DNA from: Hymenobacter yonginensis | Lineage (GTDB): Bacteria; Bacteroidota; Bacteroidia; Cytophagales; Hymenobacteraceae | Length of the DNA: 64,000 bases | Direction: 5' to 3' | NCBI RefSeq assembly: GCF_027625995.1 | Contig: NZ_CP115396.1 | Coordinates: forward strand, 3,596,001-3,660,000 | Shown: positions 45,411 to 55,811 of the stretch, piece by piece | How positions within the stretch are numbered: the first letter of the stretch is position 1 | Layout of the letters: each line of letters begins with the position of its first letter | Notes under the pieces: model-generated | Told to the model about the DNA's origin: nothing | The model's database searches: none | The model's input: only the letters and a program-made list of their open reading frames with translations | Position numbers and translations under genes: made by a program

Positions 45411-46249
45411 TTGGCTCGTTCTCCATCGGCTTCCTGCGCATCGGCTGGATAGACGTCGTGGACGTGCTGCTGGTCACGGTGCTGTTTTATCAGCTGTATA
45501 AGCTGCTGACGGGCAGCGTCGCGCTGAAGATTTTTCTGGGCTTTATGTCCATCTACCTGTTTTACCTGGTAGTGAAGGCGGCTGGCATGGAGCTGCTGAC
45601 CAGCATTCTGGGGCAGTTTATGAGCGTGGGCGTGCTGGCCGGCATCATTTTGTTTCAGCAGGAAATCCGGCGGTTTCTGCTCAACATCGGCAAGGCTACG
45701 GCCTTTGAGCGGATGCGCATGTTTCCGTGGCGCCGCGACACCGACAACGCCGAACGCCTCAACGTGACGCCCTTCGTGGAAGCCGCTAAGAGCCTGGCCG
45801 GCAAGCAAACCGGCGCCCTCATTGCCTTCAGCCTAGCCTCCGACCTCAAGCCCTTCGCCGACACCGGCGACCTGATTGATGCGGCCGTGAGCAAACGCCT
45901 GCTGCTGAGCATCTTCAACAAAACCAGCCCGTTGCACGATGGCGCCGTCATCATCAGCCGGGGCCGCATTAAGGCGGCGCGCTGCATTCTGCCCGTGAGC
46001 GAAAACCCCGACGTGCCCGCCGCCCTCGGCTTGCGGCACCGCGCCGCCATCGGCCTGACGGAAGTAACCGACGCCGTGGTGCTGGTGGTGAGCGAGGAAA
46101 CCGGCCAGATTTCGCTGGTGCGCGGCGGCGAAGTCTTCCGCAACCTCGCCCCCGCCGACCTGCGCGCCCGCCTCAACGAGTTCCTGTTCGACGCCGCGCC
46201 CAAGCCAGCCGCGCCGGCTGGTGCTACAACAGCGGAAGTAGCAGCGTAG
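45407..46249 (+). CDS. cdaA: Diadenylate cyclase CdaA
   Basis: Makes cyclic di-AMP from two ATP. The 280-residue protein has three N-terminal transmembrane helices (VVDVLLVTVLFYQLYKLL, LGFMSIYLFYLVVKAAG, FMSVGVLAGIILFQQEIRR) and the DAC domain with both catalytic motifs, DGA in SPLHDGAVIISRG and RHR in LGLRHRAAIG. GTG start overlaps the folP stop. Coupling of a folate enzyme with cdaA is a common Bacteroidota arrangement. The C-terminal tail is Ala-rich and probably disordered. Confidence 0.95.
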   Translation: MIGSFSIGFLRIGWIDVVDVLLVTVLFYQLYKLLTGSVALKIFLGFMSIYLFYLVVKAAGMELLTSILGQFMSVGVLAGIILFQQEIRRFLLNIGKATAFERMRMFPWRRDTDNAERLNVTPFVEAAKSLAGKQTGALIAFSLASDLKPFADTGDLIDAAVSKRLLLSIFNKTSPLHDGAVIISRGRIKAARCILPVSENPDVPAALGLRHRAAIGLTEVTDAVVLVVSEETGQISLVRGGEVFRNLAPADLRARLNEFLFDAAPKPAAPAGATTAEVAA

Positions 46250-46288
46250 CAATATAGCCGCAACCTGTTCGCCTTCTTTGCCGTTATA

Positions 46289-46307
46289 ATTAGCAAATCG
46301 TGCTAAT
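46289..46307. promoter_or_regulatory. Perfect 7-base inverted repeat, possible operator
   Basis: ATTAGCA, five-base spacer AATCG, TGCTAAT. It lies 16 bases upstream of the next ATG (46323) in an AT-rich stretch. The position and symmetry suggest a repressor or regulator site. No known factor matches. Confidence 0.45.
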
Positions 46308-46322
46308 AAAACAGGCAAACAT

Positions 46323-46682
46323 ATGAAAATTCAAGTTGAAAAAGACGAGAAGGGTTTTCTGCCCGACGGTCGTCATTCTGTTGAAATAACCGACATTGAA
46401 GAAGGTGTGAGTGAACACCAAAATGTGCCCTTCTTTGCTGCCCGCATGGAAAACGAGGATGGCTTCGTAACACAGCGGTTCTACAACTCGCCGGCCGGCA
46501 AACCCATTATTCTGTCCTTGTATGCCGCTGCGGGCATCAAGCCAGAAGGCGAGCAGGACCTCGACACCAAGCAACTGATCGGTAAAACGCTGTCGGTGGA
46601 AGTCAGCGACCACACTTACGCCGACCCTGCTACCGGCCAGGAGCGCAGTATCCGCCAGGCCACTGGTTTCCGGGCCAGCTAA
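46323..46682 (+). CDS. Hypothetical soluble protein
   Basis: A 119-residue acidic cytoplasmic protein: MKIQVEKDEKGFLPDGRHSV, then EITDIEEGVSEHQNVPFFAA, a GFVTQRFYNSPAGKPIILSLYAAAG segment (shown in part: QRFYNSPAGKPIILSLYAA), IGKTLSVEVSDHTYADPATG and IRQATGFRAS. The strand order recalls small beta-barrel proteins of phage or single-stranded-DNA type (DUF669-like), but no clear match is claimed. A perfect inverted repeat precedes the start and a strong terminator follows, so it is a single-gene unit. Confidence 0.6.
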   Translation: MKIQVEKDEKGFLPDGRHSVEITDIEEGVSEHQNVPFFAARMENEDGFVTQRFYNSPAGKPIILSLYAAAGIKPEGEQDLDTKQLIGKTLSVEVSDHTYADPATGQERSIRQATGFRAS

Positions 46683-46705
46683 GTAGAGTGCATCTTCTCG
46701 ATATA

Positions 46706-46739
46706 AAAAAAGCCTCCGCTAATCAGCGGAGGCTTTTTT
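46706..46739. terminator. Bidirectional terminator between the hypothetical gene and kbl
   Basis: Arms AAAAAAGCCTCCGCT and AGCGGAGGCTTTTTT around AATC. Confidence 0.9.
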
Positions 46740-46782
46740 CAGGGCCTGAATTTTGGCTTGGGCAGGCCACTCGCCTTACCGG

Positions 46783-47979
<1,197 letters not shown>

Positions 47980-48026
47980 AATGGTGGGTTGATGGAGTAT
48001 GGTTTGGTGAACGGGTGGCCGCGTAA

Positions 48027-48034
48027 CAAAGATA
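48027..48034 (-). promoter_or_regulatory. Candidate kbl promoter, -7 element TATCTTTG
   Basis: Exact TAnnTTTG match on the minus strand, 47 bases before the kbl ATG. A palindromic element begins just beyond it. Confidence 0.55.
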
Positions 48035-48040
48035 CCACGC

Positions 48041-48243
48041 GTCATTCTGAGCGGAGCGAAACAGAACGTCATGCTGAGCGAAGCCGGAGGCGTAGTCGAA
48101 GCATCTCGCGTGCTGATGTGGCCGAGGTAACCAGCCGTAACCACTCCATAGCCCAGGGTTTAAACCTTGGGCTAGTGAATTGTTCAGCGAAACGGTAGAG
48201 ATGCTTCGACTACGCCTCCAGCTTCGCTCAGCATGCCGTTCTT
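48041..48243. repeat. Palindromic element, family A copy 6 (long form)
   Basis: A solo arm (GTCATTCTGAGCGGAGCGA, 48041-48059) is followed by a complete element: arms GAACGTCATGCTGAGCGAAG and its mirror at about 48222-48243, with matching GGCGTAGTCGAAGCATCTC inner arms. The loop is longer than in other copies. The structure suggests one element beside the remains of another. Confidence 0.75.
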
Positions 48244-48261
48244 ACTACCGCGCGCTTCTTT

Positions 48262-49341
48262 CTACCGCCCGAAAAACGCCTGCACGCCCTTCCGGCCGCT
48301 GGCCATCAGGCGCTGCTTGTCGGCGTCGGGCATGCGCTTGATTTTGGGGGCGAAGCCTTCGGTGTTGATGCTGATGGTGCGGCTCCAGTCCTGGGCGCGG
48401 GTGGGGTTGAGGGTTTCCTCGGTGAGGTTGTACAGGGCCCCGATGTAGCTGCCGAAGCCGTTGATATCGTAGGGGGCCAGCTCCTGGCGGCCGGTGGGCA
48501 GCGTATCGCAGGCAATCTGCTCGGCCCGGTCGAGGCGCAGACCCAGGGTTTCGGGGTTATACACGCGGCCTTCGGCGTCGGGCTTGGTGGAGGCGGAAAG
48601 CTGGGTGGGCAGGTAACGCGGGTAGTCGAACAGTTCCACGGGGTAGTTGGCCAGCAGGCCGCCATCTACCAGCACCTGCACGGGCTGGCCTTTCTCGGGC
48701 TTGCCCTGGATGACGTTGCCGCGGGCATCGAGCAGCACGGCCCGGAAGTAGAGCGGAATGCTCATGCTGATGCGCACGGCGTCGGCTACGCGCAGGGTGG
48801 GGTTGGTTTCGTGGCTGAACACCTGCACGCGCTGTTGGGTGAGGTTGGTGCCGGTGGTGTAGAGGTCGAGGTAGCGGCCGGGCTGCTGCTGAGCCAACTG
48901 GTGCAGGCCGGCCAACGTCAGGTCGGGTTTGCCGGTTTTGCGGGCCACCAGCTGCCGGATGTTCTCCGTGAGGGCGTCGCCGCGGTACCAGCCAAACTGC
49001 TTGGTGAGGCGGTGGCTGCCCCCGATGAACATAAACCGGCCGTCGTTGAAGCGCTGGATGGGCGTGTTATTGACTACGTCGATGATTTCGCGGGGCGAGT
49101 AGCCCACGGCCAGCAGCGCCGCCTGAATGGCCCCGGCCGAAGTGCCACCGACCCGCTGCAACCCCGCCAGCACGCCCTGCCGCTCCAGCTCTTCCAGCGC
49201 CCCCCCGTAGGCCACGCCCCGGATACCGCCGCCTTCCATCACCAGATTACGATACACGGGCCGGGCCGCCGGCTGGGCCGCGGGCTGTGCCAGTGCGGGC
49301 AGGCTGCCCAGCAGCCAGAACAACAGGAATCGGTAGCGCAT
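48262..49341 (-). CDS. Patatin-like phospholipase
   Basis: A 359-residue exported lipid hydrolase with signal MRYRFLLFWLLGSLPALAQ. The patatin fold is clear: oxyanion loop GGGIRGVAYGGAL, nucleophile GTSAG (Ser in VGGTSAGAIQAALL) and catalytic Asp in DGGLLANYPVELFDYPRY. It would cleave acyl esters of phospholipids or similar, outside the cytoplasm. Length is normal for single-domain bacterial patatins. The C-terminal half has no extra domain. It lies between kbl and tdh but probably is unrelated to them. Confidence 0.9.
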   Translation of the reverse strand: MRYRFLLFWLLGSLPALAQPAAQPAARPVYRNLVMEGGGIRGVAYGGALEELERQGVLAGLQRVGGTSAGAIQAALLAVGYSPREIIDVVNNTPIQRFNDGRFMFIGGSHRLTKQFGWYRGDALTENIRQLVARKTGKPDLTLAGLHQLAQQQPGRYLDLYTTGTNLTQQRVQVFSHETNPTLRVADAVRISMSIPLYFRAVLLDARGNVIQGKPEKGQPVQVLVDGGLLANYPVELFDYPRYLPTQLSASTKPDAEGRVYNPETLGLRLDRAEQIACDTLPTGRQELAPYDINGFGSYIGALYNLTEETLNPTRAQDWSRTISINTEGFAPKIKRMPDADKQRLMASGRKGVQAFFGR

Positions 49342-49413
49342 AAAACAGACAGGTAAACCGGTAACGACAGGAGTTCAAATATACCGGGGAAGTTGCAGCC
49401 GGGCTACTGCCGG

Positions 49414-49446
49414 GCCGTAGCGCAAGCGTTGCAGTTCGCGCTACGG
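49414..49446. repeat. Palindromic element, family B copy 2 (half-length, diverged)
   Basis: CCGTAGCGC and GCGCTACGG outer arms with AAGCGTTGCAGTT in the middle. It resembles one half of the B elements at 50513 and 58994 but has lost the second half. Confidence 0.5.
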
Positions 49447-49479
49447 CACACCTGACCTCCCCGAAACCCCGGCGGCCCG

Positions 49480-49487
49480 TATCTTTG
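49480..49487 (+). promoter_or_regulatory. Candidate tdh promoter, -7 element TATCTTTG
   Basis: Exact TAnnTTTG match 40 bases before the tdh ATG at 49528. No obvious -33 box. Confidence 0.5.
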
Positions 49488-49527
49488 TATTTCTTCACCA
49501 CCCAGTTACCCCTCCCCACCCTCCCGA

Positions 49528-50517
49528 ATGGCTACACCCAGCACTTCCGCCGCCACCCCCGGCGACACCATCCTCGTTATCGGCGCCGGCGGACAGCTGG
49601 GCCTGGAGCTCACCCACGAGCTGCGCCAGATGTACGGCGCTTCCAACGTAGTGGCCGCCGACGTGCGCCCCCCCCAGGACGCCGAAACCACTCAGGCCGG
49701 CCCCTTTGAGCTGCTGGATGTGCTGGATAAGAACCGCCTGGAAGACGTGATGCGCCAGTACAAGCCCACGCAGGTATACCACCTGGCGGCGCTGCTGTCG
49801 GCCACGGCCGAGAAGAACCCTAAGTTTGGCTGGCAGCTGAACATGGACGGCTTGTTTCACGTGCTGGATGCAGCCGTGGACCTGGGTGTGCGGCAGGTGT
49901 ACTGGCCCAGCAGCATTGCCGTGTTCGGCCCCGATACCCCGCGCGACAACACGCCCCAGCTCACCATCATGAACCCCAACACGGTGTACGGCATCAGCAA
50001 GCTGGCCGGGGAGCAGTGGTGCGAGTGGTACTTCCGCAAGCACAGCCTGGATGTGCGCAGCCTGCGCTACCCCGGCCTCATCGGCTACAAGAGCCTACCC
50101 GGTGGTGGCACCACCGACTACGCCGTGGACATTTACCACAAAGCCGTGGCCGGCGAGAACTTCGAGTGCTTCCTGAAAGAGGACACTTACCTGCCCATGA
50201 TGTACATGCCCGACGCGCTGAAGGCCACCCTGGACCTGATGCATGCCCCGGCCGACAACATCCAGGTGCGCAGCTCCTACAACCTGGGCGCCATGAGCTT
50301 CAGCCCGAAGGAAATTACGGCCAGCATCCAGCGCCACTACCCCGATTTCCAGGTCACCTACCAGCCCGACCAGCGCCAGCAGATTGCCGACTCCTGGCCC
50401 GCCAGCATCGACGACAGCAAAGCCCGCCACGACTGGAACTGGCAGCCCCAGTTCACGCTGGACAAGATGACCGACGACATGCTGCTGCACCTCAAGGAAG
50501 CCGTGGTACTGAAGTAG
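49528..50517 (+). CDS. L-threonine 3-dehydrogenase, short-chain (epimerase-like) type
   Basis: Oxidises threonine to 2-amino-3-ketobutyrate with NAD. The 329-residue enzyme belongs to the extended short-chain family rather than the zinc alcohol-dehydrogenase type: VIGAGGQLGLELTHELRQ (NAD loop), LAALLSATAEKNPKFGWQLN, SSIAVFGPDTPRD, and the catalytic Tyr/Lys in NTVYGISKLAGEQWCEWYF. Segments LRYPGLIGYKSLPGGGTTDYA and MMYMPDALKATLDLM are conserved in this group. It partners functionally with kbl at 46783. The stop codon lies in a palindromic repeat. Confidence 0.9.
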   Translation: MATPSTSAATPGDTILVIGAGGQLGLELTHELRQMYGASNVVAADVRPPQDAETTQAGPFELLDVLDKNRLEDVMRQYKPTQVYHLAALLSATAEKNPKFGWQLNMDGLFHVLDAAVDLGVRQVYWPSSIAVFGPDTPRDNTPQLTIMNPNTVYGISKLAGEQWCEWYFRKHSLDVRSLRYPGLIGYKSLPGGGTTDYAVDIYHKAVAGENFECFLKEDTYLPMMYMPDALKATLDLMHAPADNIQVRSSYNLGAMSFSPKEITASIQRHYPDFQVTYQPDQRQQIADSWPASIDDSKARHDWNWQPQFTLDKMTDDMLLHLKEAVVLK

Positions 50518-50599
50518 CGCGAACTTTGTAGTTCGCGTCCCCACGCCGTTCGAACAATTCTATCGGCGCGGTGGCGCGAACTACAAAGTTCGCGCTACT
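50513..50599. repeat. Palindromic element, family B copy 3, overlapping the tdh stop codon
   Basis: AGTAGCGCGAACTTTGTAG with GTTCGCG, then 35 bases, then GCGCGAACTACAAAGTTCGC with GCTACT. The two ends are mirrors. The tdh TAG (50515-50517) is inside the first arm. Confidence 0.8.
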
Positions 50600-50733
50600 G
50601 GTTGTCACGCAGCTTACCATCTTGGAACGCCCTACCTCATTTGGTGGGGCGTTTGTGTTTCCTGTTGAGTGGCCGCAAACCTCCGGCCGCTGGCTGCGTT
50701 TCTGAAGCTGCACCCTTTTCCGCGCCCCGCTCC

Positions 50734-51465
50734 ATGATTGTGAACCATACGCCCGCCGGCTGGCAGATTATCTACCAGCAGGCCCACGCGCTGCTGGCGG
50801 CCCAGCTACTGCACCAGTGGCCCCCGTTTCTGCCCCTCGACCAGTGGGTGGGCCTACTGGCCGCCGCCGCCCAGCACGACGACGAGCAGGCCGACTGGAC
50901 CGGGCACTACGGCCTTACGCTCGCCGGGGCCCCGGCCAACTTCACCATGAAGGAATTCTCGCTGGAGCAGGCCACCCGCCTGATGAATGCGGCGCGGTTC
51001 CAGGGTCGCTGGCGCAGCCTGCTCACGAGTATGCACCTGAGCACGCTATATGAAAGTCTACGGGGCGAAAAGCCGGAAATCGACCAGTTCCTGGACGAGC
51101 AGCTGGCTTGTCAGAAAACCTGGCGGCGGGAGCTGAAACTCAAAAAGGCCGAGGCCGACCAGGCCTACGCCCTGCTGCACTGGTGCGACCGGCTCAGCCT
51201 AATTCTGTGCCGCCAGGAGCTGCCGGAAATGGGCCGGGCTCTGGAAATCCACCGCGGGCCCGACGGCTACACCCACCACGTGCTGCGCCCCACCGAGGAC
51301 GGCCCCGTGCAGGTACAGCCCTGGCCCTTCCGCGAGCCGCAGCTTGCGGTGAGCGTGGAGGCCTCAGTGCTGCATCAGCTGCAGTTCCGGGATGATGCCG
51401 AGCTGGCCACGGCCCTGCGCGAAGCCCCCATCGAAACCCTGCGCTGGGAGCTGGCGAAAGGGTAA
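50734..51465 (+). CDS. DUF3891 family protein
   Basis: A 243-residue soluble protein. Family features are the N-terminal IIYQQAHALLAAQLLHQWPP, an aspartate-rich AAAAQHDDEQADWTG, then TMKEFSLEQATRLMNAARFQ and WCDRLSLILCRQELPEMG, and a C-terminal strand segment. The conserved His/Asp residues in QHDD suggest a metal site as in HD-type hydrolases, but this is not proven. No signal peptide. ATG 50734 is chosen because the family begins at this point. Function unknown. Confidence 0.82.
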   Translation: MIVNHTPAGWQIIYQQAHALLAAQLLHQWPPFLPLDQWVGLLAAAAQHDDEQADWTGHYGLTLAGAPANFTMKEFSLEQATRLMNAARFQGRWRSLLTSMHLSTLYESLRGEKPEIDQFLDEQLACQKTWRRELKLKKAEADQAYALLHWCDRLSLILCRQELPEMGRALEIHRGPDGYTHHVLRPTEDGPVQVQPWPFREPQLAVSVEASVLHQLQFRDDAELATALREAPIETLRWELAKG

Positions 51466-51612
51466 GCGGACGGCCGAGCAGTATGCAGTACAAGCGCCAG
51501 GGGGTGCGTTGTGTCGTTGCTGCGCTTGTTTGGGCCACGTCTTCGTTCAACTAGGAAACGTAAAACAGGGCGTCTTTGCTTCGTTCGGCCTGTCAACCAC
51601 TATTCTGACCGT

Positions 51613-52650
51613 ATGGCTTCTTCTTCCGTGGCAATTCCGATACTGTCCGGGCGGGCGTACCACCAGCTGTTTTTTCAGGGCGAAGGCCGCTCGTTGGCGC
51701 CTGTACCCAGTGGAACCACCACCATCGAGCATTTCGAGATTCACCGGCGCGACGACTTCCGCTACAAGTGCAAGGATACCATTGAGGCCAATCGCCTCGA
51801 TTTTTACCTGGTGTTCATCGTCACGGGCGGGGAAGGCATCCACACTTTCGGGGCCGAAACCCATTACGTGCGCGAAAACATGCTCTGCTTTATCGGGCCG
51901 CACACCATCACCAGCTGGCAAACCACCGTGCCCGACCACCAGGGCTACTTCTGCGCCTTCTCGGAGGATTTCTTCAATGCAGACCGCGCCGACAAGGGCC
52001 TGCTGCGCAGCCTGCCGTTTTTCCGGGTGGGCGGCGGGGCCAGCACGCTGCAGCTGGAGCCCGCGCAGACGCGCTACTTCCTGGAGCTGATGCAGCACAT
52101 GGAGGCCGACTACCAAGCCGGGGCCGCCGAGCACGCGCCGCTGCTGCGGGCCCAGCTTCAATTGCTGCTGCAGCGCGCCTACGCCCTTTACCACCACGCC
52201 AGCCCCCGGGCCGAGCAGCGCCACTCGGCGGGTGTGCAGCTCACCAATGCCTTCCTGGCCCTGCTCGACGCCGATTTCGCCCGCCTGCCCCTGCGCCAGA
52301 CCACCGTGGCCCACTACGCCGACCGCCTGCACGTGAGCCCTAACCACCTGCATGATATGGTGCGCGCCCACACCGGCCGCTCGGCCGGGGCCGTGGTGCA
52401 GGCTCTGCTGGTGCGCACGGCCACGGCTTACCTAGTGGGCACGGCAGTGCCGGTGGCGGAAGTAGCCCGGTTGCTGGGCTTTGCCAGCGCGGCCTACTTT
52501 GCTCGGTTTTTCCGTCGCCACACCGGCCAGAGCCCGTCGGCGGTGCGGGCCGGCGGAGTGGTGGCGGGGCTGGGGGGCTTCGATTCCGTGGAAAGTGCTG
52601 GTAGTTCCGTGAAACCGACTCAACCGCCGGGCGCGCTTTCCGTGTTGTAG
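51613..52650 (+). CDS. AraC family transcriptional regulator
   Basis: A 345-residue regulator. The N-terminal half (about 35-150) is a cupin-like sensing domain ([49 protein letters not shown]). The C-terminal part (about 235-320) has the two AraC helix-turn-helix units: [20 protein letters not shown] and [33 protein letters not shown] 30-residue Gly/Ser/Pro tail is unusual. It lies 59 bases before an SDR gene on the same strand and may regulate it. Confidence 0.9.
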   Translation: MASSSVAIPILSGRAYHQLFFQGEGRSLAPVPSGTTTIEHFEIHRRDDFRYKCKDTIEANRLDFYLVFIVTGGEGIHTFGAETHYVRENMLCFIGPHTITSWQTTVPDHQGYFCAFSEDFFNADRADKGLLRSLPFFRVGGGASTLQLEPAQTRYFLELMQHMEADYQAGAAEHAPLLRAQLQLLLQRAYALYHHASPRAEQRHSAGVQLTNAFLALLDADFARLPLRQTTVAHYADRLHVSPNHLHDMVRAHTGRSAGAVVQALLVRTATAYLVGTAVPVAEVARLLGFASAAYFARFFRRHTGQSPSAVRAGGVVAGLGGFDSVESAGSSVKPTQPPGALSVL

Positions 52651-52709
52651 AACCAACCAACCGGCCGCCACTTCCGGCAGGCCGGCTCCACCTTTTGCGT
52701 TTCCTCATC

Positions 52710-53501
52710 ATGGACTTACAGCTCACCGACAAAACCGTCCTCATCACCGCCTCCACCGGCGGCATCGGCCTGGAAATGGCCCGCACCTTTGCCCGCGAGG
52801 GCGCCCGCGTGATTGTGAACGGGCGTACGGCGGCCAGCGTGGAACAGGCCATCAGCCAGCTACGGCAGGAGTTTCCGGCGGCCCAGCTGCTGCCCCTGGC
52901 CGCCGACAACGGCACGCTGGAAGGCACCGCCCAGACGCTGGCCCAGTACCCCGAGGTGGACGTGCTCATCAACAACCTGGGCATCTACGAGGCCACCGAC
53001 TTCTTCGACACCACCGACGAGGCCTGGCAGCGGCTGTTTGAAGTGAACATCCTGAGCGGAGTGCGCCTGAGCCGCCACTACCTGCGCGGCATGCTCGGGC
53101 GCGGCACCGGCCGCATCCTGTTCATCAGCAGCGAATCAGCCCTGAACCCGGCCCCGGAAATGGCCCACTATAGCGCCACCAAGATGATGCAGCTCTCCGT
53201 AGCCCGCAGCCTGGCTGAAATGACGAAAGGCACGGGCGTGACGGTGAATGCGCTGCTGCCCGGCTCCACCCACACGCCCGGCGTGGAGGAATTCATCCGC
53301 CAGGTATTCCCCGAAGAAACCGACTACCCCACCGCCGAGCGGCGCTTCATGGCCGAAAACCGCCCCACCTCCCTCATCGGCCGCCTCATCCAGCCCCGCG
53401 AAATTGCCGATTTCGCCGCCTTCGTGGCCAGCCCGCTGGCGGCGGCCATCAACGGGGCCAGCCTGCGCGTAGATGGCGGCCTAGTGCGCAGCGCCGTGTA
53501 G
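52710..53501 (+). CDS. Short-chain dehydrogenase/reductase (SDR)
   Basis: A 263-residue oxidoreductase with the classical SDR order: cofactor loop [16 protein letters not shown] (one residue off the usual TGxxxGIG), INNLGIY (NNAG-like), the catalytic Ser in [11 protein letters not shown], and Tyr/Lys in [13 protein letters not shown]. The C-terminal PGSTHTPG and DGGLV segments are typical of 3-oxoacyl reductase-like enzymes with NAD(P). The substrate is unknown. Probably regulated by the AraC gene just upstream. Confidence 0.92.
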   Translation: MDLQLTDKTVLITASTGGIGLEMARTFAREGARVIVNGRTAASVEQAISQLRQEFPAAQLLPLAADNGTLEGTAQTLAQYPEVDVLINNLGIYEATDFFDTTDEAWQRLFEVNILSGVRLSRHYLRGMLGRGTGRILFISSESALNPAPEMAHYSATKMMQLSVARSLAEMTKGTGVTVNALLPGSTHTPGVEEFIRQVFPEETDYPTAERRFMAENRPTSLIGRLIQPREIADFAAFVASPLAAAINGASLRVDGGLVRSAV

Positions 53502-53557
53502 TAGCGCCGGGCTTGCACCGACGCAAATCTGTGTCATCAGACCTATTCCAATACGCA

Positions 53558-53592
53558 AAGCGCCCCGGCTACACCTGGTAGCTGGGGCGCTT
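53558..53592. terminator. Bidirectional hairpin between the SDR and LolA-like genes
   Basis: Arms AAGCGCCCCGGCTA and TAGCTGGGGCGCTT (one mismatch) around CACCTGG, with a short T-rich end. Confidence 0.7.
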
Positions 53593-53615
53593 GCTGTATC
53601 AGGAAATCCCGCAGC

Positions 53616-54410
53616 CTAGAGCTTCTCTACGGGTTTGGGGTTCTGCATCACGCCGGCGGGCACGTTGCTGAAGGCCGAAATGTGGCCCAGCTTGCGGCCG
53701 TCTTTGCCGTCGGTGCGGTCGGCGGCCAGCAGGATGCCGTTGAATTTCTGGTAGCCCACCCAGCGGCGGCGGAAGGCAGGCTGGGCGTCGGTGGCTTTGG
53801 GGAAGTAGGCCCACTCCTCCATCAGGTTGGTTTTGGGGTTGATGAGGACTTCGTACTTGTTGTCGGGCGTCACGCCTACGTTCTTGAAGGTCATGTTGAG
53901 CACCTCGGCCGGCTGCCCGTCCATGAACTTGCCCGCGCCCTTGTACGTCAGCGTCACGCCCGAGTCCTTGAGCTTGAAAGGCATCAGCAGCCACCACGAG
54001 TTGTTCACCCAAATCGGGTACATGCGGCTGAGCAGCTTTTCGCCGTCGGGGGTGGCCGAAATGTCGCGGCCGTTGCGGAAGGCTTTGCCCTTTTTGCTTT
54101 GCAGGTTATACACAGCCACGGTGCTGTCTTTCTGCCAGCGGAAGTCGCCGGTCTGCTTGTCCCAGAGCTGGTAGGAGCCGTCGAGGAAGTCCCAGCCCAG
54201 CAGGCGGGTCTGCTGCCAGGCCGGGTAGCCGCCCATGGCCAGCATCACCTTATCGGCCAGCTGCGTGGCTTTGGCGTCGGAGCCGGCTGCATCAAAGCCC
54301 TGGCCGGCCGGATAGCTGCCTTTCGGGGTTTTGGCCGGCTTGGTTGTGGAAGTCTGAGCGAAACCGGCCAGGGGCAAAGCCGCCAGCGCGGCCACAAGAA
54401 GAAAACGCAT
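53616..54410 (-). CDS. Secreted LolA-like fold protein
   Basis: A 264-residue exported protein with signal MRFLLVAALAALPLAGFA. Residues 45-264 contain ATQLADKVMLAMGGYPAWQQ, then WDFLDGSYQLWDKQTGDFRW, YPIWVNNSWWLLMPFKL and a series of strands (GQPAEVLNMTFKNVG, YEVLINPKTNLMEEWAYF). This resembles LolA/RseB-type half-barrels that hold lipid or hydrophobic ligands and DUF6503-like proteins. It lacks the LolA C-terminal loop. The ligand is unknown. Faces away from the BrkB gene. Confidence 0.6.
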   Translation of the reverse strand: MRFLLVAALAALPLAGFAQTSTTKPAKTPKGSYPAGQGFDAAGSDAKATQLADKVMLAMGGYPAWQQTRLLGWDFLDGSYQLWDKQTGDFRWQKDSTVAVYNLQSKKGKAFRNGRDISATPDGEKLLSRMYPIWVNNSWWLLMPFKLKDSGVTLTYKGAGKFMDGQPAEVLNMTFKNVGVTPDNKYEVLINPKTNLMEEWAYFPKATDAQPAFRRRWVGYQKFNGILLAADRTDGKDGRKLGHISAFSNVPAGVMQNPKPVEKL

Positions 54411-54566
54411 AGGTCAGGAAAAAAAGCAGGAAACGAAACCGGGCCGCAAAGTAGCTCGCCCGCCGGGCTTCTCTACGGAAAGCTCCCGCAATTGGCCAAC
54501 TCTATCCAACGCCACCCGCGCCAGGCCCGTACTACCGCCAAACCTTTCCCCTGAATCGTGCGCCTT

Positions 54567-55535
54567 ATGGCTACCCATTACAAGCTTTCCGACGTCCTCA
54601 ACATCCTCAAAACCACGGCCGGGGAGTTTATGGTCAACAACTCGTTCCGGCACGCGGCAGCGCTATCGTACTACACTATCTTCTCGCTGCCGCCGCTGCT
54701 GCTCATCGTCATTACGGTGGCCAGCTCGGTGTATGGTAGTGAAGCCGTCACGGGCCAGGTATACGGGCAGCTGCGCGGCTTCGTCGGGCCCGACTCGGCC
54801 AAATTTCTGCAGGATTCCATTGCCGAGTTCACCAAGCAGCAAAAGAGCGGGCTGGCCGCCGTTATCGGCATTGGCACGCTGATTTTTGCCGCCACCACGT
54901 TCTTCGTAACCCTGCAGGAAAGCATCAACGACATCTGGAACCTGAAGGTGAAGCCCCGCAACGGCCTCTGGCAGTTCGTGCGCGACCGGCTGCTGTCGTT
55001 CGGCCTGATTCTGAGCGTAGCCCTGCTGCTGCTGATTTCGTTTGTCATCAGCGCCATGCTGTCGGTGTTTACCGGCTACCTGCAGCGGCTGCTGCCCGAA
55101 GTCACGGTAGTCATCATCCACCTCGTCGATTTCGGCCTCTCGCTATTCATCACCTCCTTGCTGTTTGCTCTTATCTACCGGTTCCTGCCCGATGCCATCA
55201 TCCGGTGGCGCGACGTGGGCGTGGGTGCCTTCATCACGGCCCTGCTGTTCATGATTGGCAAGTACCTGATTGCCGCCTACATCTCCTACGCCGAGCCGGG
55301 CTCGGCCTTTGGGGCGGCGGGCTCGGCCATTCTGCTGCTGCTGTGGGTGAACTACTCGTCGCTGATCATCTTCTTCGGGGCTGAGTTCACCCAGGAGTTT
55401 GCCGACGCCTTCGGGCAGAAAGTGCAGCCCAAAGCCCACGCCGTGCGCATCGAAACCCGCGAGGTGCCCAAAGGCGAAAGCCCAGAGGAAATCTCGACGG
55501 GCCGGCCCCGCGCCGAGGGCCGCTGGCGGGCCTAG
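54567..55535 (+). CDS. YihY/BrkB family membrane protein
   Basis: A 322-residue inner-membrane protein with six transmembrane helices. The BrkB start is clear (AAALSYYTIFSLPPLLLIVI), followed by GVERFLLD-like soluble loop (FLQDSIAEFTKQQKSGLAAV), the conserved FVTLQESINDIWN and VKPRNGLWQF, and FLPDAIIRWRDVGVGAFITA near the end. The family was once annotated as ribonuclease BN, now considered a transporter or unknown. The C-terminal 45 residues are charged and cytoplasmic. Start could also be GTG 54558. Confidence 0.9.
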   Translation: MATHYKLSDVLNILKTTAGEFMVNNSFRHAAALSYYTIFSLPPLLLIVITVASSVYGSEAVTGQVYGQLRGFVGPDSAKFLQDSIAEFTKQQKSGLAAVIGIGTLIFAATTFFVTLQESINDIWNLKVKPRNGLWQFVRDRLLSFGLILSVALLLLISFVISAMLSVFTGYLQRLLPEVTVVIIHLVDFGLSLFITSLLFALIYRFLPDAIIRWRDVGVGAFITALLFMIGKYLIAAYISYAEPGSAFGAAGSAILLLLWVNYSSLIIFFGAEFTQEFADAFGQKVQPKAHAVRIETREVPKGESPEEISTGRPRAEGRWRA

Positions 55536-55645
55536 CCGGGGCAAGTGGCCCCGCGCCAGTGCAAATTCAGCTGGCTATCGGCCAACACAGGCAGCCTTTC
55601 AAGGCACCGCCTGAAGTCCCTGATACAACTACTAAACGACCTATC

Positions 55646-55680
55646 AAAAAAGGCATCCTGGCTATTCAGGATGCCTTTTT
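55646..55680. terminator. Terminator after the BrkB gene
   Basis: Arms AAAAAGGCATCCTG and CAGGATGCCTTTTT around GCTATT. Confidence 0.9.
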
Positions 55681-55811
55681 ATTTGTGCCAGCCTTCTGAA
55701 AGGGCGGCATTCAAAAGTCTGATGAAGCGACATTGTGGGGCACCTGGAGCATAGAGAGTTATGGCCAATCGTGTAGGTTTGGCTTACTCTTCTACTCCAC
55801 TCTCCCGCAGT

